From Syntrophales bacterium (GTDB lineage: Bacteria > Desulfobacterota > Syntrophia > Syntrophales > UBA5619), in assembly GCA_023229765.1 (NCBI GenBank), contig JALNYO010000038.1:1-34107 (forward strand): DNA of 34,107 nt, given 5' to 3'. The notes under the pieces were generated by a model. The model was not told the DNA's origin. It saw only the letters and a list, made by a program, of their open reading frames with translations, and did no database searches. Shown in pieces: positions 15,728 to 24,366 of the stretch (positions are counted from its first letter, which is position 1; every line of letters starts with the position of its first letter). A program made the position numbers and the translations under genes.

Positions 15728-16319
15728 AAAAAGACAGTACATCGTCATCTTTCTGCTGCTGGCCACAGGGCTCGTAAGTAACTATCTCTACCTGCGGAAT
15801 ACAAACCCAGTTACACAAAAACTCCCGATTGAAGTTCCCTTGGCCAACGCCGGCTGGCAGGGAGCGCCTTATTATATCTCCGACAGCATCAGCAGAGGCA
15901 GCGAGATCTCACGGGAGTACCGTTTCCAGGACGGGATGCCCATGAACTTTCTGGTACTGCTGAAGAAAAATGCCTCCCATGATCCGTGGGTTTGTTACAG
16001 TGGGCTGGGGTGGAACCTTACCGAAACAAAAGCCTTAACAACATCATCTAAAAAAATTGTCATGGCGGGCCTGCAGGGGCGGATGAAAAACAGGGAAATA
16101 ATCATCTACTATGGTTTTCTCATCGGGACACGGATAATCGCCGACGGCATCGAACGTAAATTCCACGAGTCCCTGCAACGCGTGCTTTACGGCTACGACA
16201 GGCAGGTTTTTATTGAGGTGACAACCGTTGTGCCGGAAGGGGAAATAAAAACGGCAGAGGCCTATCTTCAAAAATTTCTGGAAGACATGGAAAGCAATCT
16301 GCTTGTCAAATCTCAGTGA
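15720..16319 (+). CDS. epsI: EpsI family protein (exosortase-associated)
   Basis: 199-aa protein with an N-terminal membrane segment (about residues 7-25) and an extracytoplasmic EpsI/DUF3485 domain. The hallmark region is DPWVCYSGLGW, the counterpart of the Cys-Pro-Gly-x-Gly-Trp motif of the family, here with Tyr-Ser replacing Leu-Pro. EpsI proteins accompany or are fused to exosortases, often in polysaccharide loci; their biochemical role is unclear. The start codon lies within the last codons of the exosortase gene, an 8-bp overlap that implies translational coupling. It is convergent with PEP-CTERM gene 2, with only 21 bp between the stop codons. Confidence 0.87.
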   Translation: MGEKRQYIVIFLLLATGLVSNYLYLRNTNPVTQKLPIEVPLANAGWQGAPYYISDSISRGSEISREYRFQDGMPMNFLVLLKKNASHDPWVCYSGLGWNLTETKALTTSSKKIVMAGLQGRMKNREIIIYYGFLIGTRIIADGIERKFHESLQRVLYGYDRQVFIEVTTVVPEGEIKTAEAYLQKFLEDMESNLLVKSQ

Positions 16320-16340
16320 CCTTTTGGGGAAATACTTTAC

Positions 16341-16967
16341 TCAGACGCTTGTTTGCGGAAGGATCTGACCACGCTTACGGTAAACAGCATAACTGATAAA
16401 GCCAAGACCCATAAATAGCAGCAGCCACTCCGCTGGTTCAGGAACAACCGTTACTTTTCCCCCAATAAACTCCTGATTGCTACCGCCGATAGGCGTGTAA
16501 ATTCTCATCATGCTGAAGTCGTAACTGGCCGCGTCGATCCGCGCCGAGGCGTCAAGCCAGGCCGCTGAATCAGCAAAAGTCGGCGTGGACGGGGTGAAAA
16601 CACTCCACATGGCAAACTGGATAGCGGCTACTTTTACCGGGTTCAACTCCAGTTGGCTCATCAACCAGCCCACCTGCTGATACTTCTTCAAGGTCTCTGC
16701 CGGATCGGCGCCGACAAACTTGGTTTTTGATATGTCGGAAAGAGATGAAACCAGAACGGTAAAAGAGCTGGGGACATAGCTCGTCGTGAGAAAATCGTCG
16801 CAGTAATAATTGGCCTTTGCGCCTCCATCTATATTGCCGCCAACGGCGCCAACATAGTACCCGCCACCGGTTGTTACCGGAAGCGTCATGAGATTGAGCG
16901 TTTCGGAAAACGCCGGCGATGCCGCAAAAAATACCAAAACAAAAAAGACCGCAATCTGTTTTTTCAT
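16341..16967 (-). CDS. PEP-CTERM sorting-domain protein 2
   Basis: Exported 208-aa protein: a signal peptide (residues 1-21), a 150-residue body and the PEP-CTERM signal VPEPAEW (175-181) with hydrophobic helix and YRKR. The body contains YYCDDF (Cys56) and, 61 residues later, AAIQFAMW (Gln117). Their order and wording resemble the Cys and Gln segments of thioester adhesin domains, which form an internal Cys-Gln cross-link; this is a similarity by eye only. The ATG at 16967 has GAGGTGA just upstream and is preferred over a GTG nine bases earlier. It follows TPR gene 2 by 83 bp on the same strand. Confidence 0.85.
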   Translation of the reverse strand: MKKQIAVFFVLVFFAASPAFSETLNLMTLPVTTGGGYYVGAVGGNIDGGAKANYYCDDFLTTSYVPSSFTVLVSSLSDISKTKFVGADPAETLKKYQQVGWLMSQLELNPVKVAAIQFAMWSVFTPSTPTFADSAAWLDASARIDAASYDFSMMRIYTPIGGSNQEFIGGKVTVVPEPAEWLLLFMGLGFISYAVYRKRGQILPQTSV

Positions 16968-17050
16968 AATTCTCACCTCTTTTAAGCTGTTCCCACTCCT
17001 GACCGATCGGCCTGAATGGTAACAAATTAATTAAAAAAATCAAGCATATT

Positions 17051-19297
17051 TTACAGTTTATTTTTTTCTTTCGCCAAGGCCTCATTGAGTCTGTCTTTCA
17101 ACGGCCCGGGACTCAGCCTGGTGATGATTTTTTGCGCTTCCGCCGCCGCTTCGCTATTTTTTTGCAATGCAAACAGGGTCAGCGCCAGATGCGCGCGAAC
17201 ACTATCCTGATTCGGATCCAGCGTCAACGCCTCCCGCAGGTAACGCTCCGCGGCGCTGAAGTCCCCCGTTTTGAAATAGTACCAGCCGATGGTGTCTTTG
17301 AGCTCCGGTCGCTCTTTTTCCGCCTTCAGGACCTCAATAAACCCCGCGGCCTTCTGGGGCGCATTCATTCTCTCCACATAAAACCACGCAAACTGATTGC
17401 TAACCAGGGGACTGTTTGGCAATCTATTCCTGATATCCAGGTAATATCGCTCCGTCTGGGCTTCCGGGGCATACTTTTCGTAACGGGAACCTATATTGAG
17501 AGCCAGATTGACGTCGCCCGGGCTCAAAGTCAGCGCGGAGGCGTAGTTTTCTGCGGCCCTTTTGAAATCATTCTTCAGAATATAAATATCCCCTGCCAGG
17601 TACCGCAAAGACGAATCCCTCGGCAGTTTCCCGATCGCTCTTTTCATAACCTCCAGAGCCTCATCAAGACGGTTGGCGGCTACCAGCGTGTTGGCGTATG
17701 CCAGAGATGCCTGTGGATCCTTCGGGTTTTCCCGGAGATATTCCCGGTTCATGGCCAGGGCCCCCTCGTAGTCGCCGCCGCGGGCTTTGGCCCAGGCTAT
17801 TTTTGTCTTCAGGGATTTGTTTTTGGGATAAAGCGCCGCTGCCTTCATGTAGCGTTTCCCGGCATTTTCATGCTGGCCCTGCTGCAGAAGGATATCCCCG
17901 GTCTGCAGCAGAGCAACGATATTATCAGGTTGGACTTCCAGAACTCGTTCGTAATATGCCAGCGCCTGGGTAAGTTGTCCGCGGGCAAACAGGATATCGC
18001 CGATCATCAGGTGGGGGTATACCGTTTTTTCTCCCAATTTCATCGCCTTGTAGGCGTTTTTTTCCGCCTGTACGACCATCCCGTCCTGCCAGTAAAGATT
18101 GGCCAGTACGATGTAAGGCCGTGGGGCATTGGGAACCAGCGCGGTTATTCTGTTCAGGGTGTCCCTGGCCTGAGGGCGGTCGCCGGCCAAAAGCTGGTAC
18201 TGGAATTTGAGCCCGAGGATCAGGATGCTGTTGGGGAATTCAACTGTCAGGGAATCGATCTGTTTTTTTGCTTCACCCGTTCGTCCGGCCGCAAGCATGC
18301 TCTCGCAGAGGCGGTATCCGATTATCTCGGCGTGGGGGGCCGCGGTCAATGCCTTTTGATAATAGACTGTTGCATCCTGAAACTTACCCTTATTGAACAG
18401 ATGCAAACCGTAACGGTAGTTTACTTCCGCACTTTCGGGAAAACGTTTCAACGCCTGCTGGAAACTCAAGAGGGCCAAAGCGTCGTTACCTGCTTCAGAG
18501 TAAACTTTTGCCAGACTCAACAGCTCCTCCAACGAGGCGGTCTCGAGATTAATTTTTCCGACAATCTCAGCGGCTCTTTTTTTGTCGCCTTTTCTGATGT
18601 AAAGATCGGCAAGGTAGGTTGAGATCCTTACCTTTGAGGGGGCTTTGGCGATTTGCAGGGCATCGTCGGCTTTGCTCAGGGCCAGTTCCAACTTTCCTTC
18701 CGCCAGCAGCGCCTCGGACTCCAAAAGCAGGCCCTGCTGAAGATAGTTATCCGCCTGTGATAGCTTGCCGGCCATTTTCCGTGCCGCCTTTTTGTCGCCG
18801 GCAAGCAGATAGATTTCGCCCAGTCTTTCCTGCGCCGCATAGTAGTTCGGGCGGAGTTTAAGCGCCTCTTGCAGATACTTATGGGCAACCTGAACCTTAC
18901 CCTGCCTGAGGTAAATGACTCCGGTCCAGTAATTCGCATCCGCAAAAGTCGGGTCCTTTTCCAGATGTTTCAAAAGCAGGCTCAGCGCTTCGGACAGATT
19001 CCCCTGCTCGATTGTCCTTTTCACCGGTTCGAGAAAAGCCTGCCGCTGCGCATCATTAAAAACGACCGTTTTTTCAGCCTGCACGGCCGCCTGCTTTTTT
19101 TGATCCCTGGCAAAATATTCGACAATATCCGCAAAAAAGAGGGCAGCAATGGCCGCTACGACCAAAAAGCCGCCGGTCAGGATACGATAAATTCGCTGTC
19201 GCCGCATCCTGCTTTGGATCAGGGCATGTTGCTCCTCAGCCTCTTGAAACGGATCCTCTTCACAGTCTTTCTGCATGTCAAATTTATCTTCTTTCAT
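17051..19297 (-). CDS. Membrane-anchored TPR protein 2 of the exosortase locus
   Basis: 748-aa paralog of the TPR protein at 12097-14328: an acidic cytoplasmic N-terminus, one membrane helix (about residues 38-60) and tetratricopeptide repeats over the remaining 670 residues (for example NYWTGVIYLRQGKVQVAHKY near 118). The two share order, length and many repeat sequences, so they arose by duplication. Its ATG overlaps the stop of the WecA-like gene by 4 bp (ATGA), which ties it to the polysaccharide operon, while PEP-CTERM gene 2 follows directly. Likely extracytoplasmic scaffold for secretion or sorting; the precise partner is unknown. Confidence 0.85.
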   Translation of the reverse strand: MKEDKFDMQKDCEEDPFQEAEEQHALIQSRMRRQRIYRILTGGFLVVAAIAALFFADIVEYFARDQKKQAAVQAEKTVVFNDAQRQAFLEPVKRTIEQGNLSEALSLLLKHLEKDPTFADANYWTGVIYLRQGKVQVAHKYLQEALKLRPNYYAAQERLGEIYLLAGDKKAARKMAGKLSQADNYLQQGLLLESEALLAEGKLELALSKADDALQIAKAPSKVRISTYLADLYIRKGDKKRAAEIVGKINLETASLEELLSLAKVYSEAGNDALALLSFQQALKRFPESAEVNYRYGLHLFNKGKFQDATVYYQKALTAAPHAEIIGYRLCESMLAAGRTGEAKKQIDSLTVEFPNSILILGLKFQYQLLAGDRPQARDTLNRITALVPNAPRPYIVLANLYWQDGMVVQAEKNAYKAMKLGEKTVYPHLMIGDILFARGQLTQALAYYERVLEVQPDNIVALLQTGDILLQQGQHENAGKRYMKAAALYPKNKSLKTKIAWAKARGGDYEGALAMNREYLRENPKDPQASLAYANTLVAANRLDEALEVMKRAIGKLPRDSSLRYLAGDIYILKNDFKRAAENYASALTLSPGDVNLALNIGSRYEKYAPEAQTERYYLDIRNRLPNSPLVSNQFAWFYVERMNAPQKAAGFIEVLKAEKERPELKDTIGWYYFKTGDFSAAERYLREALTLDPNQDSVRAHLALTLFALQKNSEAAAEAQKIITRLSPGPLKDRLNEALAKEKNKL

Positions 19298-20457
19298 TTA
19301 TCGCCTCTTTTATAATGATTGCCGGAATATTCGAGGATTGAGACCAGGACGGTGATAAAAAACGCCTGGATGACCGTCAGGACGCCCTCAAAGGCGCTCG
19401 CCCCCCTCAGGGTAATGGCGCTGATTCCGAGGGTGGAACAGAGAAAAAATATGAAGAAGACGGTCTTTCTTTTGTCATTAAAGATAGCGAAAATACGGTG
19501 ATGGATGTGGTCAGTGCCGGCATAGTCAATCCATTCCTGGAAGTTTTTCACCTTGCCGGTTATGACCCTTTCTATCGAGATATAGGCCATGTCGTAGATT
19601 AAAACCCAGAAAATAAGCACCGGCGTGGCGAAAGAAACAATCGGGTTGTTGTCGGCCCAGGCGGCCTTGATGGCCAAGGCGGAGAGGACAAAACCGAAAA
19701 AGGTGCTTCCGGCGTCGCCCAGAAAAATGCTCGCCGGCCTTTTAAAGCCGAAATTGAACGGGAAAAAACCGAGACAACTCCCCAGCATCGCAATGGCGAT
19801 CCAGCCCATGAAGGGCTGATTGGTCTGATACGCCACCAGGGCGAGAAAAAGCGAAATTATCGCGCTGACACCCGTTGCCAGACCATCCATCCCGTCGATA
19901 AAATTCATCGCGTTTGTGATCCCCACGATCCAGATTATGGAAAAAAGGGCGTTCAGCAGATAGCCCCACGTTGTCTTGATCGGGAAAAGATCGAGGATAA
20001 TCCCGCTGCGGATAAGCAGGATGACAACTACCACCTGAATCAGGAGCTTGTAGGAGGCTCGGACATTCTTCCAGTCGTCGATCAGGCCGACGATTGCCAC
20101 GAAAGTTCCGCCGGCAATCAGCGCGATATCCCGGCTGTCGAGAATCATATTTGCCGCCAGGGAGGATATAAAGGCAATGATGATCGCCGCTCCCCCGAGC
20201 AGCGGCGTCACCCGGGCGTGGATCTTCCGGCCTCCGGGGGTATCAACGATATTCAGTTTTTTGGCGACGCTCATCATGACCGGGGTTAGAATTGCCGACG
20301 TAGAGAGGGCAATCAGGAAGATGTAAAGCCAGCGGCCGAGGCTGTCGAAAAACAGCTCGCGGACGGCAGGGAGAAGAAGGAGTGCAAAAATGAGCAGGCA
20401 GCAGCCCCACAATACCCGCAGAAATAAGAACCTCTGTAAATCTTTACCAAAAATCAT
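19294..20457 (-). CDS. WecA/MraY-type polyprenyl-phosphate sugar-1-phosphate transferase
   Basis: Polytopic membrane enzyme of 387 aa that would load a HexNAc-1-phosphate onto undecaprenyl phosphate, the first step of repeat-unit assembly. Family motifs are intact: RKIH (77-80), the Mg-binding DD (127-128), NFIDGMDG (185-192), FLGDAGS (245-251) and DHIHHR (316-321). The HIHHR form places it with WecA/TagO-like enzymes and not with MraY itself. I chose the ATG at 20457 with GAGGGG 4 nt upstream; a TTG at 20469 would overlap the preceding aminotransferase. It sits between the aminotransferase gene and TPR gene 2 in a tightly packed operon. Confidence 0.9.
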   Translation of the reverse strand: MIFGKDLQRFLFLRVLWGCCLLIFALLLLPAVRELFFDSLGRWLYIFLIALSTSAILTPVMMSVAKKLNIVDTPGGRKIHARVTPLLGGAAIIIAFISSLAANMILDSRDIALIAGGTFVAIVGLIDDWKNVRASYKLLIQVVVVILLIRSGIILDLFPIKTTWGYLLNALFSIIWIVGITNAMNFIDGMDGLATGVSAIISLFLALVAYQTNQPFMGWIAIAMLGSCLGFFPFNFGFKRPASIFLGDAGSTFFGFVLSALAIKAAWADNNPIVSFATPVLIFWVLIYDMAYISIERVITGKVKNFQEWIDYAGTDHIHHRIFAIFNDKRKTVFFIFFLCSTLGISAITLRGASAFEGVLTVIQAFFITVLVSILEYSGNHYKRGDK

Positions 20458-20465
20458 AACGCCCC

Positions 20466-21509
20466 TCAACTCAAAATTTCCCGGATTGTCTCGCTTATCA
20501 TCACCGCCTCTGTGTCGCCAAGAGATGGATAAATGGGGATGGAAACCGAATCCCTGAAGGCGGCCTCCGCCTCCGGACAGGCTGCGTTGATCCCGCAGTG
20601 ATGGAGGGGCTCAAAAACCGGTCGGCGGCACGAGACGCCCTTTTGCCGGCAGCCATCCAATACTTCCCGGCTTTTCCCCGTTCTCAGGACGTAACGGAAG
20701 TAAATATGCTCTTTTTCCGGTGGACAGGAGGGCAGGATGACGGGACACCCCCGCAGGTTTTCGTCGTACAGGGCGGCGATCTCCCGTCGGCGCCTTATCA
20801 TCCCCGGCAGTTTGGAAAGCTGCGTCAGGCCCATCGCCGCCTGCATATCCGTAAGCTTGTAGTTGTAACGCAAAGCCCAGTCGCCCTTTTCGTCGTAATC
20901 GCGGAAATCACGGATTTTCGCCAGCAACCGGGAATCGCTGCCGGCGACCATTCCCCCCTCGCCGGTGCAGATTACCTTCGTGGCATAAAACGAAAAGACC
21001 GACAGAACCCCGAAGCTCCCGGTGTAGCTTTGGCCGGATCTGCTCCCCAGGGACTGGGCGCAGTCCTCGATGACGGGAACGCCAAGCGAGACTATCTCGC
21101 GTATATCCGCCGGCATACCGAACATATGGGGGACGATGACGGCCTTGGTTCTTTTCGTCAAACAGCGCCTGATATCGTGGACATCGATATTGAAAGAGTT
21201 ACTGTTTATATCGGCAATAACAGGAACGGCCCGGACAAGCCGCACGGCGTTTAAAAGCGCCGTGCAGACAAAGGAGGGGATCACGACCTCGTCATTTTCG
21301 CCTATATCCAGGGCAAAAAGGGCAAGATGGAGGGAGGCCGTGCCGGAGGATGTCGCCACTGCCTCCCGCACGCCGATCAGCCGCGAGAGGGCCTCTTCAA
21401 ACAGGGAAACCTGCCTTCCCTGCGCGATATTTTGCGACCTGAGCACGGCGGAAACGGCGGCGATCTCTGCGTCGTCTATGGTTGGTCGTGCGTGGGGAAT
21501 ATCTTTCAT
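20466..21509 (-). CDS. DegT/DnrJ/EryC1/StrS sugar aminotransferase
   Basis: PLP-dependent aminotransferase of 347 aa that adds an amino group to a nucleotide-linked keto-sugar. The pattern is clear: SSGTASLHLAL (54-64), the EDCAQSLGS block (148-156) and SFYATKVICTGEGGM with PLP lysine Lys178. It most likely supplies the amino sugar for the polysaccharide encoded here. The ATG at 21509 is preferred over a TTG eight codons upstream; it has AGGATGG about 4 nt upstream. The neighbours PIG-L and WbqC may act on the same sugar. The exact sugar cannot be deduced. Confidence 0.88.
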   Translation of the reverse strand: MKDIPHARPTIDDAEIAAVSAVLRSQNIAQGRQVSLFEEALSRLIGVREAVATSSGTASLHLALFALDIGENDEVVIPSFVCTALLNAVRLVRAVPVIADINSNSFNIDVHDIRRCLTKRTKAVIVPHMFGMPADIREIVSLGVPVIEDCAQSLGSRSGQSYTGSFGVLSVFSFYATKVICTGEGGMVAGSDSRLLAKIRDFRDYDEKGDWALRYNYKLTDMQAAMGLTQLSKLPGMIRRRREIAALYDENLRGCPVILPSCPPEKEHIYFRYVLRTGKSREVLDGCRQKGVSCRRPVFEPLHHCGINAACPEAEAAFRDSVSIPIYPSLGDTEAVMISETIREILS

Positions 21510-21541
21510 CCTGCCATCCTGTCTTGAGAACAAATGGGCAC

Positions 21542-22153
21542 TTATATGAACAGACGCAGGGGGACAAAAGCCTCCGCAAACAGAACCCGCCCCTGGATGC
21601 CCCTAAAGACGGCGGTGGAATGAACAATATCTTTTATCGATAATCCCCCGATGTTTGTCCTTGTTACCTGGGAGTTGTGGGCAAGGAGCGTCTCCAGTTT
21701 TTTTTCGACTGTCTCTTTAATATCAACAAATACGGAAGGGGAAAAATTCTGTGTTGTCGGTCCCTCGTAGAAAAGAACATTCCGGATGTAACGGGTGGCA
21801 GATACTGTCGCCTTGGCAAGGGTGCGGTGATCCTGGTGCGTGTCTTCGCCGTAATGAACAAAGATAAAGTCGGGCACGATCCTCTTTATTACATCCTCGA
21901 TGTCATGGACAAGATTGTTCATCTGCGAGGTCAATTGCGTGTCCTCGTAGCCACCCCAGAGCAGCTCTTTTGCTGCGATGATTCCCGCCGCGGTTATCTG
22001 TTCTGCCCTTCTTACCGCTCCTTCGCCCCCCATGCCTCCGTCAGTCATGACAAGCATGTAGATATCGTGGCCGTTTTTTGCGTATTTAGCCAATGTTCCC
22101 GCACAGCCAGCCTCGATATCGTCCGGATGGGAACCTATTGCCAATATTTTCAT
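21542..22153 (-). CDS. PIG-L/LmbE family deacetylase
   Basis: Zinc-dependent N-deacetylase of 203 aa. The hallmark HPDD (residues 9-12) follows the N-terminal strand MKILAIGS, and the third metal ligand region is EDTHQDH. Family members remove acetyl groups from GlcNAc-type substrates. Here it could free an amine on a sugar before another acyl or aminoacyl group is added. The start lies 3 bp after the stop of the WbqC gene, whose last codons provide the binding site (AGAGGA). Cytoplasmic, with no signal peptide. Confidence 0.88.
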   Translation of the reverse strand: MKILAIGSHPDDIEAGCAGTLAKYAKNGHDIYMLVMTDGGMGGEGAVRRAEQITAAGIIAAKELLWGGYEDTQLTSQMNNLVHDIEDVIKRIVPDFIFVHYGEDTHQDHRTLAKATVSATRYIRNVLFYEGPTTQNFSPSVFVDIKETVEKKLETLLAHNSQVTRTNIGGLSIKDIVHSTAVFRGIQGRVLFAEAFVPLRLFI

Positions 22154-22156
22154 CTC

Positions 22157-22834
22157 TCATCCTCTCAGTATTTTTAAACTATCTTCACCGTAATTGAAAA
22201 GCAGATCGATAACAGACATGAACGGTTCAAAACCATTAAACAACTGTCGGTAAACAGGATGATTGTACTGCTGAAATTTTACCCTGACCCCATTTTCCCG
22301 GAAGCAGGCGAGGTTCATATAGTCTATTCCTCCCTTTCCGGCAAGATATGTATCCGCTGCGAAGTGTTTTGCAATGGCAATCAGACGCAAGTCCGGATCC
22401 TCCGGGAAGGGGGGAAGCTCCGATGCGACATAAAGGGGGGTTTCTATTCCCAGCGTTTTGGCCAGAAGTTTGACGGTAAATATATTCAACTGGGAGATGC
22501 TCTCCCAGCTCCCCGCAAATATTGGCTCCAAAATAGTTGAAACCTCGTCCCAGCAGGGGGCCTTGCGATAATTGGTAACAATGGCCTGGCGGTGCTTATT
22601 TCCCCAGTGTTCCTGATTGTTTACCGATACTTCATTGATCCTCTCCGGGAATTTGTAGCGGACGGGCACGGTGAGCCACTGCGGGCCCGCGGCGGTCTTG
22701 ATCCGGTTGCGGTTCTGCCATTCGTTTTTCTTGAACTGGACGTTGTCCAGCAGGACAAAAACATCCGCAGCGGCAATCTTGTCGAAATAGCCAAGCCAGG
22801 GAAGGTATTGAGGCTGATGAACGGCAACCATCAT
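22157..22834 (-). CDS. WbqC family protein
   Basis: 225-aa cytoplasmic protein with the typical WbqC start (MVAVHQPQYLPWLGYFDKI) and the DNVQFKKNEWQNRNRIK block; matches extend to the C-terminus. The family occurs in O-antigen and other polysaccharide clusters and is suspected to help acylate or aminoacylate sugars, without firm biochemistry that I can cite. Its ATG overlaps the stop codon of the membrane PHP-like gene (ATGA). The succession WbqC, PIG-L, DegT on one transcript suggests a joint amino-sugar modification pathway, which is inference. Confidence 0.87.
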   Translation of the reverse strand: MMVAVHQPQYLPWLGYFDKIAAADVFVLLDNVQFKKNEWQNRNRIKTAAGPQWLTVPVRYKFPERINEVSVNNQEHWGNKHRQAIVTNYRKAPCWDEVSTILEPIFAGSWESISQLNIFTVKLLAKTLGIETPLYVASELPPFPEDPDLRLIAIAKHFAADTYLAGKGGIDYMNLACFRENGVRVKFQQYNHPVYRQLFNGFEPFMSVIDLLFNYGEDSLKILRG

Positions 22835-24351
22835 TTTACAAAACTCACGAAAATCGGATTGGAGACGATCTTTCCGTATCCCTTCACATCGAGCCGATAG
22901 AATATCTCCTGCCCGGCAGGCTTCTCAATGTTGTCAACGTAGTCCGCTTTCAACGGAAGGGTCCCCGAAAAAACCTGGACAAGCTCTCCCGAACGGATAA
23001 GCCGCACCTGCACCGTCTCTTTTGCATCCGGCGCCCCTGACACCTGGATGCTGATGCGGGGATTGCGCTTCAGCCGTAGGGTCTCCCCGGAAACTGCCGG
23101 CGGGACTGAGCTCTCGGAAAGAGCGGAGGGGGAAACGGTGAAGACGTCCAGCCGCGGCATTTTCGGGAACTTTCCCTGGCACGCGTACATCCTGCCTTTT
23201 CGCAGCGCGTCGATAACCGCGTTCCTTGATAATTCCGGCAGCAGCAGCACCGTCTGAAAATCACCCAGTTTCTGCCCTGACTCGCCCTCCCGGTGATAAT
23301 CGGATGTGGCTATTCCCCAGGGAGGGGTACGGCGAAATCCCCCGCAGTATTCCCGCAAAACCATGTCCCACATTTCGCCGGGCTCGGTTATGGTGACATT
23401 ATCCCCGTATATCGCCGAAAAACCGGTATAGTTGTTCGTCTCCATAAGCATCTGCGGGTAGGGCCGGGTATTTACCTGAATCGGTCCCATCTTTCTGATT
23501 CCCGACTGTGTTTCCGGGTAATTCCAGAATGTCAGCGCCCCTTTCCGGCCGGCGTCGTCGAGAAACCGCTGGTACGGGACCGCTCCCTGCGGACCGTGAT
23601 AAGCGTCAAAGGGTGAAGACCTGCCCAAAATTACGCTGAAGGCGGCGACAAGGATTAAATCTACGGCCAGCAAGAGCAAACCGGCTGATCGCCTCCCGTT
23701 CTTCTTGAAAAAAAGATATACAGCCAGCAGCAGCAGGATAGCAAAAACTGCCATTGCCAGGATGGTTGTTTTATAACCAAAGAGGGCGGATTCCCTGTGG
23801 ATGACCGCAAGGGTTTGGTAGTCTTCCGGCTTTTCGAGGCCAATCGTCAGGATGCGTCGTTCGTGGTCGTTTGCGGTAAGGCTCCCGTCCAGAAAACTTC
23901 CCGTCCAGTAGTAAAAGGGGGCGCTCTCCGCGCCTGGGATAATCACCGCCTGCGGGTATTTTTTCCGGGCCCGCTCAACCGCCGCAAGATAGGCCTTTGC
24001 CCCCGCTTGATTGATCGAGTTGCGCTCCTCTCTCTTTTTCAGGATGTTCCGGAACGGAGGAAGGCCGTATTCAATGACCATGCGGTCATGGTCGTTCAGG
24101 ATTATTATTTTTATTCCCTTTTGCACGGCCAGCGCCGCCAGGGCTTCGGGATCAAAAACGCCGTCGCTGAAGGTTGTCCGCAGATCGATCAAGGCCGGCG
24201 CCTGCTTGTATAAAACGGGACGCGTCTGTCCGGATGCCGGATAGGGTACGAGCCAGTTCACCCCGCAAGCAGCCAGCAAAACCAGCAAAAAAGTGGTAGG
24301 GAAGTTTTTCGGCAAATCCCGGCGCCTTATTTTACTGACTAAGGCCCTCAT
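22831..24351 (-). CDS. Membrane PHP-like protein with altered metal-site residues
   Basis: 506-aa protein that resembles the PHP phosphoesterase superfamily but is unusual. The first block reads DLRTTFSDG (56-64) where active PHP proteins have an HxH motif, followed by ILNDHD (84-89, normally TDHD), GAES (140-143) and ATSDYH (348-353). The usual His-Pro motif appears as NYPE. Hydrophobic segments lie near residues 18-36, 195-215 and 222-243, so the PHP halves are separated by a membrane hairpin. The last 130 residues look like a beta-rich domain. Start ATG 24351 with AAGGAG 9 nt upstream. Likely extracytoplasmic; a hydrolytic role is doubtful. Confidence 0.65.
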   Translation of the reverse strand: MRALVSKIRRRDLPKNFPTTFLLVLLAACGVNWLVPYPASGQTRPVLYKQAPALIDLRTTFSDGVFDPEALAALAVQKGIKIIILNDHDRMVIEYGLPPFRNILKKREERNSINQAGAKAYLAAVERARKKYPQAVIIPGAESAPFYYWTGSFLDGSLTANDHERRILTIGLEKPEDYQTLAVIHRESALFGYKTTILAMAVFAILLLLAVYLFFKKNGRRSAGLLLLAVDLILVAAFSVILGRSSPFDAYHGPQGAVPYQRFLDDAGRKGALTFWNYPETQSGIRKMGPIQVNTRPYPQMLMETNNYTGFSAIYGDNVTITEPGEMWDMVLREYCGGFRRTPPWGIATSDYHREGESGQKLGDFQTVLLLPELSRNAVIDALRKGRMYACQGKFPKMPRLDVFTVSPSALSESSVPPAVSGETLRLKRNPRISIQVSGAPDAKETVQVRLIRSGELVQVFSGTLPLKADYVDNIEKPAGQEIFYRLDVKGYGKIVSNPIFVSFVK

Positions 24352-24366
24352 ATAAACATACTCCTT

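Noticed and set aside
17132..18622. Long open frame of 496 codons on the + strand
   Set aside because: It lies opposite TPR gene 2, has no ribosome binding site and no recognisable domain. The minus-strand TPR product is clearly the real protein.
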